64,000 bases of DNA from positions 124,001 through 188,000 of the forward strand of contig NZ_MDJR01000001.1 in the NCBI RefSeq assembly GCF_001730685.1. Direction: 5' to 3'. Each line of letters begins with the position of its first letter. Within the stretch, counting starts at the first letter, position 1. Made by a program: the position numbers and the translations under genes. This DNA is from Caloranaerobacter ferrireducens (GTDB lineage Bacteria; Bacillota; Clostridia; Tissierellales; Thermohalobacteraceae). This document shows positions 59,072 through 64,000 of this stretch, in pieces. The notes under the pieces are model-generated. The model ran no database searches. It was not told the DNA's origin and saw only the letters and a list, made by a program, of their open reading frames with translations.

Positions 59072-61195
59072 ATGGTATTTTATCAATATTCAGATGAATT
59101 GATTGAAGACATCTATTATAATTGGAAAAATAAAAATTACGAAAAAGTTTTGTATTTACTAGAAAAGAGTATAAGAAACTTTTTTGACCATACTTCTATT
59201 GAGGAAGATCCTATCTTTAAATTAAATCAATTTGTTCAAGAACGTAATCAATTTATAGAAAAAATTGCAGAAAAAATGTTAAACTTATATGAAGGCATTC
59301 ATGAAAAAGAATATTGCAAACGAATATCTAAAGAGCTTCTAATAGTAATCTACCGTATATACAAATATAAAGAACTAATCAAATTAAGTAATAAAAAAGA
59401 TGCAATGAGAGTACTTAGAGATATAATAATAAATTCTAGTTATAGTGATATATTATTAGATTTCTATCACTATTTATTTACGAAATGGATGGTAAAACAG
59501 ATTAGGCAAAATTATACATTAAGTGAAAAAAGAAAATTGTTAAAACTTTTATGGCAAAAATATATAGATTTATTACGATTATCACAATTTGGTATTTATA
59601 GAACAAGCTTATATAAATCATTTATAGAACAAAATAAAAGTTATATTTCTAAGATGTATGAAAAAGTCCTCTATTTAAGAGATGATAGTAGAGTTAAAGT
59701 TTCAAATCTATTACAAATACTTATTGATGTAATGCTAGAGTTCAATATGATAGAAGATATTAAAAAATTAATAGAAATTTTTAACGGGAACGTTTCTTTT
59801 CATCCGGATCTATTTATAAAAATAGGGAAAAAAAGTCAGAATATTGATACACTACTATATTGCGCAATAAAAATTAAAGAAGTAATAAAAAAGTATAAGT
59901 ATATTCTAAATATAGATTTTAATGAAGCTTGCGAAATATTAAGTGAAATATTAGAGTGGACAAAAGAAGGAATTAATACTGGAGAATTTGAACAAGCATT
60001 AATTATACAGTATTTGGGAATTTATGAAGATATAGATATAACTAAAGAGAAAGCAAGAGAAAAAATTCAAAAATTAAAGGAGTTTGTGGAAAAATTTAAT
60101 GATAAAGATATAAAGAATTTAAAACCTATTGAAATATATAATGAGCTACTTGCTTTAAAAGGATTCCATAAAGTAGACTATGATAGGATAATTGCAGATA
60201 TGCCAAATGGAAGTAAAAACCTTAGTGAGATCGATAGGATATGTAAAAAATGCGGTTATTTTATTTTTATTACTGATGAGGAGAAAGTTGAAGAATATGA
60301 GACTTTAGCTAATACATATATTACAAAAGCTATATATTTAAGTGTACAAGATATACGAAAAAAATATTTAAATCAACTAAACGAGGCTGATGAGAATGAT
60401 GAAACTTTAACAAACCTTATAAATGAGATAAATGATATGGTTATAGAGAAAGCAAAGAATTTAAGCGGCTCTATTGTTGAGGAAGCTAAACAAAATCTAA
60501 GGGAAAAATTTGGGGATAGATTATGGGGAAAATTAGAACCAAAGACAAGAGATTTTTTGATTACAGGAGAGATTGTTTATTTATATTCATTAAAAATGGG
60601 AGATTTTATTGATAATAAAGTTGAATCTAATCAAATGACAGAAAATATAAAATTCGATTATTCAGCTCCTACTATTCCACTTACAAAAGCTTTAGAAAAT
60701 GAAATGTTCAAATACTTTATTATTGAATTCAAAAAATATTGTGATCAAACAAACAAAAGTGTACCGAATATTATTATGAAGATATTAAATGGTAGAGATT
60801 ATTTTGCACTAGGAAAATGGGTTTCTCATATTCTTACAGATGAAGAGTATTATGATAAAGCTAAATTTTATTTTGCTAGTAAATTTAATGGCGAGACAAT
60901 TAAAAAACATTGTAGATTAAAAAATAAAAAGAACAGGAGAGGAGAAATTATTTATAAGCAAGGAAGACCATTAAAAGAAATAGATTTTGAAACCTTTCCT
61001 TTTGCAGAAAATATATCTGAATTGAGTAAAGAAAGGAATAAAGTTGCTCATAAAGAAGGTATAAGTAAAGAAGAAGCCATTAAAATTAGATCATATATCA
61101 TAGGCATTGAACCAACAACCCGTGAGGATATTGTTAATTTTAGACAATACAGTCATAAACTCTTGATTGAGTTAATAAGAGATGTAAAAAATTAA
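59072..61195 (+). CDS. Large helical protein with C-terminal R-x4-H (HEPN-type) motif
   Basis: 707 residues, strongly AT-rich DNA. The first ~350 residues are helical repeats without recognised family; the middle has a CKKCGYF pair. Near the C-terminus LSKERNKVAHKEGISKEEA contains Arg655-Asn-x3-His660, the R-x4-H RNase signature of HEPN domains, preceded by a helix region with DFLITGEIVYLYSL. HEPN proteins of this size are often effectors of abortive infection. No partner gene is adjacent. ATG 59072 is 7 nt after AAGGGGGAG. The HEPN call rests on this motif only. Confidence 0.55.
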   Translation: MVFYQYSDELIEDIYYNWKNKNYEKVLYLLEKSIRNFFDHTSIEEDPIFKLNQFVQERNQFIEKIAEKMLNLYEGIHEKEYCKRISKELLIVIYRIYKYKELIKLSNKKDAMRVLRDIIINSSYSDILLDFYHYLFTKWMVKQIRQNYTLSEKRKLLKLLWQKYIDLLRLSQFGIYRTSLYKSFIEQNKSYISKMYEKVLYLRDDSRVKVSNLLQILIDVMLEFNMIEDIKKLIEIFNGNVSFHPDLFIKIGKKSQNIDTLLYCAIKIKEVIKKYKYILNIDFNEACEILSEILEWTKEGINTGEFEQALIIQYLGIYEDIDITKEKAREKIQKLKEFVEKFNDKDIKNLKPIEIYNELLALKGFHKVDYDRIIADMPNGSKNLSEIDRICKKCGYFIFITDEEKVEEYETLANTYITKAIYLSVQDIRKKYLNQLNEADENDETLTNLINEINDMVIEKAKNLSGSIVEEAKQNLREKFGDRLWGKLEPKTRDFLITGEIVYLYSLKMGDFIDNKVESNQMTENIKFDYSAPTIPLTKALENEMFKYFIIEFKKYCDQTNKSVPNIIMKILNGRDYFALGKWVSHILTDEEYYDKAKFYFASKFNGETIKKHCRLKNKKNRRGEIIYKQGRPLKEIDFETFPFAENISELSKERNKVAHKEGISKEEAIKIRSYIIGIEPTTREDIVNFRQYSHKLLIELIRDVKN

Positions 61196-61243
61196 AGGAA
61201 ATTACTTAATTGTATGTAAAAGTGTTTTCTTTTAATCCAAAAC

Positions 61244-61332
61244 CCAATAACCATGCATGTGGAGTCAGTTGCGTTGATTAAAAGAAAATATAGTTAGAAA
61301 ATAAATTCCCGCAAGTAATTGCGGGGTTTTTT
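61244..61332 (+). pseudogene. rlmD 3'-end remnant, copy B with terminator
   Basis: In the rlmD frame it reads PITMHVESVALIKRKYS and stop, against PHTTHVESVVLIKRKHS in the intact gene. It is followed by the same CCCGCAA...TTGCGGGG terminator with changed loop bases. About 75 nt align. It is the displaced or imported end of an rlmD gene and marks an old right attachment site. Confidence 0.75.
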
Positions 61333-61517
61333 GTGATTAGAACAATAATGAACGTTAAAAAATAGTTAAAGATGATTATTTTTGGCATATTGATACTTTA
61401 AAGTGAATTTTTATATAATAGATGTAAAATTGCATAAGTTTAAGAATAATTGAATAAAGAAATTTTTAATATAAGATATCGATGTAACAATTATGGCCAT
61501 TTAGGAGGTGTATATAG

Positions 61518-61829
61518 ATGATTTATTTCGTAATAGTTGCTACTATTGGTATTTTTAGTTATGGTTTATTAATAAAGTATTCTAATATTATAGATAAATA
61601 TATGAAAATTCCTATTCAGAATAAAAAATGTTTTAAAAATATCAAAGGGAATTTAATTATACTTATGAGTTTTTTACTATTAATTCAAATTTATGCAATA
61701 CACAAAAATTTAAATACGTATAAACAACTATATTTTGCAGTAATATTTCCAATAATTATTGTACTAATATATGTATTGCCAGAGTCAATTTGCAAACGTA
61801 AAACTAAGCATAATAAAATTAAACAATAG
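61518..61829 (+). CDS. Small membrane protein of unknown function
   Basis: 103 residues with three hydrophobic segments (YFVIVATIGIFSYGLLI, GNLIILMSFLLLIQIY, LYFAVIFPIIIVLIYVL) and a basic C-terminus. GGAGGTG precedes the ATG. It lies between two rlmD-tail remnants and just before copy 2 of the duplicated peptide, so it belongs to the same small mobile unit. No family recognised. Confidence 0.55.
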   Translation: MIYFVIVATIGIFSYGLLIKYSNIIDKYMKIPIQNKKCFKNIKGNLIILMSFLLLIQIYAIHKNLNTYKQLYFAVIFPIIIVLIYVLPESICKRKTKHNKIKQ

Positions 61830-61860
61830 CAGACAAAAGAATAGGTGCATTGCCTACGTG

Positions 61861-62206
61861 TTTAATCGAAAGGATGATTTTATGGATGTTTGGATAGCAC
61901 TAATAATATTTCTTGTAATATATTCTATAATTAAAAAGGATATATTTTTAACTATTTTAGCTTTATTTGTTGCTTTACCATACTTTCTTTTATTTAAATT
62001 AGATCTTTTTCAAATGCAATTAATATATAAAATAATATTATGGATTGCTATTTCTGTGGGAAGTATATTTCTTTATTTCAAGTTTTCAAAATGAGAGAAT
62101 TTCATGATTCAAATCTTATTGATTGTGGATAAATAGTTTTACTGGACTAAAAAATTTTATACTAAATTGTAATGGTTATATCACTTTTGTGAGTACAGGC
62201 AAGAGA
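61861..62206 (+). repeat. Duplicated module, copy 2
   Basis: Direct repeat of 58583-58935, beginning TTTAATCGAAAGGATG. Its right end abuts rlmD remnant copy C at 62207. Confidence 0.8.
61882..62094 (+). CDS. Small two-helix membrane peptide, copy 2
   Basis: 70 residues from the ATG at 61882; in this copy the C-terminus reads ISVGSIFLYFKFSK instead of ISMGSIYLYSKFLK. The ribosome site and start are the same as in copy 1. The few changes are consistent with recent duplication or with two related elements inserted in tandem. Confidence 0.6.
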   Translation: MDVWIALIIFLVIYSIIKKDIFLTILALFVALPYFLLFKLDLFQMQLIYKIILWIAISVGSIFLYFKFSK

Positions 62207-62260
62207 GTGGAGTCAGTTGCGTTGTTAAAAGAAAACATAGTTAAGAAATGTTAAAATGTC
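62207..62260 (+). pseudogene. rlmD 3'-end remnant, copy C
   Basis: GTGGAGTCAGTTGCGTTG is identical to copy B, followed by TTAAAAGAAAACATAG instead of ATTAAAAGAAAATATAG, i.e. a small deletion puts it out of frame. The terminator is not retained. A third rlmD tail implies a second integration event. Confidence 0.65.
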
Positions 62261-62319
62261 AATGAGTATAAAGAGTTTACAAAAATGTATGTATCTTCTT
62301 GAACGAGGATAGAAAACAT

Positions 62320-62354
62320 TACCCTACATTTGTTTGTAGGGTATTTGTTTTTTT
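62320..62354 (+). terminator. Terminator upstream of the ABC-F locus
   Basis: TACCCTACA and TGTAGGGTA are perfect complements around TTTGTT, followed by a T-rich run. It seals the chromosome-side gene from the island. Confidence 0.8.
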
Positions 62355-62362
62355 AGATAGAT

Positions 62363-62466
62363 TTGCAAAAGAAAATAACATTAGACTTCTTAACACATAT
62401 CTAATAAGACTAAATGCAAGAAGTAATATTGATGGTGATGAATACAGTAGAAGGGTATTCAAATGA
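62363..62466 (+). pseudogene. Serine recombinase relic 2 with internal deletion
   Basis: The DNA reads LQKKITLDFLTH, then in another frame LIRLNARSNIDGDEYSRRV and stop. Recombinase 2 has LQKTITVDFLTH and, some 180 residues later, LIRLNSRSSIDSD with EYNRLV. The two segments are joined by a deletion. This is the debris of a further recombinase gene. Confidence 0.7.
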
Positions 62467-62592
62467 TGAAAAAGAATATATTAATAGGTATGAATAAACG
62501 ATATTAAAACAATAAAACTGGCTGACGTTCTTTAACATCGAAAATTGTGATTATTTTTAAAAATACAATTTATGGTATTGTTAAAAATAATA

Positions 62593-62601
62593 TGATATAA
62601 T
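62593..62601 (+). promoter_or_regulatory. Extended -10 promoter of the ABC-F operon
   Basis: TGATATAAT is a perfect extended -10 element, about 30 nt upstream of the leader ORF. A clear -35 box is not visible. Confidence 0.5.
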
Positions 62602-62631
62602 ATTTATATTAAATACAGGAGGTACAGTAAA

Positions 62632-62724
62632 ATGATTAAAAAAATAAACCTATTATTTTATCAAAAGTTAATACAAATGCTCATTGTTAAGGTTTGTGGT
62701 ACCCCTTGTTTTATCTGTTATTAG
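62632..62724 (+). CDS. Leader peptide of the ABC-F gene (30 codons)
   Basis: Starts with ATG 9 nt after AGGAGG and encodes a hydrophobic start (INLLFYQKLIQML) and a cysteine-rich end (VCGTPCFICY), then TAG. It is followed by two terminators and then by the ABC-F gene. Such leader ORFs stall ribosomes in the presence of certain antibiotics and prevent terminator formation. The drug it senses cannot be inferred. Confidence 0.65.
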   Translation: MIKKINLLFYQKLIQMLIVKVCGTPCFICY

Positions 62725-62763
62725 AGGTAACATTCAATATCTTTACATAGAATATTTGAAATC

Positions 62764-62797
62764 AAAGCCATGGGTATGCACATCTATGGCTTTTTTT
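62764..62797 (+). terminator. Leader terminator T1
   Basis: AAAGCCAT (62764-62771) and ATGGCTTT (62786-62793) pair around a 14-nt loop, followed by T residues. It starts 39 nt after the leader stop codon, within reach of a stalled ribosome or of an alternative pairing with leader RNA. Confidence 0.7.
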
Positions 62798-62863
62798 GTT
62801 TAATTCTATATTAAAGTAGTCTTTTTACATTAGGAATGGTGGCAATATCATATTTTTGAATTT

Positions 62864-62895
62864 TAGCTATAGGGTACACCCTATAGCTATTTTTT
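62864..62895 (+). terminator. Leader terminator T2
   Basis: TAGCTATAGGG and CCCTATAGCTA are perfect complements around TACA, followed by six T residues. It lies 2 nt before the ribosome site AAAGGAG of the ABC-F gene, so read-through would also affect translation. It is a classical attenuator position. Confidence 0.8.
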
Positions 62896-62912
62896 GTAAA
62901 GGAGTTGGTAAT

Positions 62913-64000
62913 ATGTTGTTATTAGATGTAAATAATGTATCAAAATCTATTGAATATAAAGAAATATTAAAGGACATTTCCTTTAAGTTATATAGAAAGG
63001 ATAAAATCGGTATAGTGGGAAGAAATGGAGTGGGTAAAACAACACTTCTTAAAATAATTACTTCAGAGCTAGAAGCAGACTCTGGAAATATAAAGTTCTA
63101 TGGAAGTTTTGGGTATCTGCCACAAAATTTATTTGCCAACAATTACATGTACGTTTATGAGCTAATGAACGAAACGAATAAGTATGGAGATTTTCTTAGG
63201 CTTCTTAATAAGTTTGGTCTAAAGGGGATTGAAAAACAAAAAATTGAGAGTTTAAGTGGCGGTGAAAAAACTAAATTATATCTTATAAAACTTCTTCTTA
63301 AAAAACCGGATATACTTATACTTGATGAGCCTACTAATCATATGGATAATCAAACTAAGGAGTGGTTAGAAGACTTTATTAATAATTTCGATGGAGCTGT
63401 TTTAATAGTAACACATGATAGATACTTTTTAGATAAGACGATTACTAAAATATTTGAATTGGAGAATAAAACCATAAAAGAATATAAGGGAGGATATACC
63501 TTTTATGCAAGACAGAAGCAGGTAGAGCTTGACAAAGCAAGACGAGAATATGATGAATATGTAAAAGAAAAGAGGAAACTTGAAAAGGCAGCTAGAAAAC
63601 ATATGGAACGAGCAAATAAATACAACAATATGTCCAAAAATGACTTTCAAAGGCATAAGGCTGCAAAAATAGCTAAAAGAGCTAAAGCAATTATATCAAG
63701 ACTTGAAAATATGGAGGAGAAGAAAAAAACTATAGTACCTAAAAATATAAATATTAAATTAGAAAGTAGCAGTAATAAAATTAGCAATATTTTAGTTAGG
63801 GCAGAGGGATTATCAAAATCCTATGATAGAGTAATTTTTGAAAATATAAGTTTTAATATATATAGAAATTCAAGGATAGGACTTATAGGAAAAAATGGAG
63901 TTGGAAAAAGTACTTTGTTAAAAGGTATAATAGGAAAAGTTCAACTTAAAGGAAACATATATATAGCTCCTTCCACTAAAATAGGTTATTTTTCCCAGGA
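62913..64000 (+). CDS. ABC-F family ATPase, probable ribosomal protection protein (3' end outside window)
   Basis: 362 residues visible. First ATPase domain: Walker A GRNGVGKTT, signature LSGGEKTKL, Walker B ILDEPTNHMD and the H-loop THDRYFL. A long, strongly charged interdomain linker (roughly residues 190-275, e.g. RREYDEYVKEKRKLEKAARK) is typical of ribosome-protecting ABC-F proteins that reach the peptidyl-transferase centre. The second domain begins with GLIGKNGVGKSTLL and runs off the window. There are no membrane segments. AAAGGAG precedes the ATG. Regulation by the leader ORF and terminators fits antibiotic resistance; the drug class is not determined. Confidence 0.9.
   Translation, partial: MLLLDVNNVSKSIEYKEILKDISFKLYRKDKIGIVGRNGVGKTTLLKIITSELEADSGNIKFYGSFGYLPQNLFANNYMYVYELMNETNKYGDFLRLLNKFGLKGIEKQKIESLSGGEKTKLYLIKLLLKKPDILILDEPTNHMDNQTKEWLEDFINNFDGAVLIVTHDRYFLDKTITKIFELENKTIKEYKGGYTFYARQKQVELDKARREYDEYVKEKRKLEKAARKHMERANKYNNMSKNDFQRHKAAKIAKRAKAIISRLENMEEKKKTIVPKNINIKLESSSNKISNILVRAEGLSKSYDRVIFENISFNIYRNSRIGLIGKNGVGKSTLLKGIIGKVQLKGNIYIAPSTKIGYFSQ

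Overview
The window is an AT-rich segment of a low-GC Gram-positive chromosome. Strong AGGAGG-type ribosome sites, frequent TTG starts and a dnaE-pgpA-pfkA-pyk order point to the class Clostridia; the exact order or genus cannot be read from the sequence. No tRNA, rRNA or CRISPR array was seen.

Region 1 (1-9.57 kb) is ordinary chromosome: the C-terminal part of dnaE, an opposing pgpA-like gene, pfkA and pyk (lower glycolysis, one operon ending in a strong terminator), a YbgC-type thioesterase, fxsA, an aldo/keto reductase with a ferredoxin tail, and rlmD, a 23S rRNA uracil methyltransferase.

Region 2 (9.57-15.3 kb) begins exactly at the rlmD 3' end and is accessory: a degenerate kilobase, a convergent type II restriction-modification pair (m5C methyltransferase plus a probable nuclease with an SxK motif), a transposase HTH relic, a zinc-ribbon relic and a CGNR zinc-finger protein.

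Region 3 (15.37-56.2 kb) is a complete-looking siphovirus prophage, read left to right: small regulators, replication (DUF2800, DUF2815, family A polymerase, VapE-like helicase, VRR-NUC, SNF2), a DUF1492-type regulator with a repeat-decorated late promoter, HNH and a cos-like site, an orphan ParB-methylase, terminase, HK97-type head genes, tail genes including a -1 frameshifted chaperone, baseplate and fibre, holin, amidase and two tandem large serine recombinases. Three foreign cassettes sit in it: (a) an RNase H-fold protein, a Hanks-type kinase and a small protein between terL and portal; (b) a PD-(D/E)XK nuclease and a uracil-glycosylase-fold protein between the major tail protein and the chaperone; (c) an HNH nuclease and a methyltransferase between the lysis genes and the recombinases. 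Each has its own promoter-like sequence and a terminator. They look like lysogenic-conversion (moron) modules, most plausibly anti-phage.

Region 4 (56.2-62.5 kb) is a graveyard of earlier insertions: two serine-recombinase relics, an RCC1 relic, a duplicated two-helix membrane peptide, a 707-residue protein with a C-terminal R-x4-H HEPN-type motif, and two further diverged copies of the rlmD 3' end (near 61.24 and 62.21 kb). The simplest reading is repeated integration at the rlmD 3' end, with the prophage and RM system inside the resulting island.

Region 5 (62.6-64 kb) is an ABC-F ATPase gene, cut by the window edge, behind a 30-codon leader ORF and two intrinsic terminators. This is the layout of antibiotic-induced attenuation of ribosome-protection genes.
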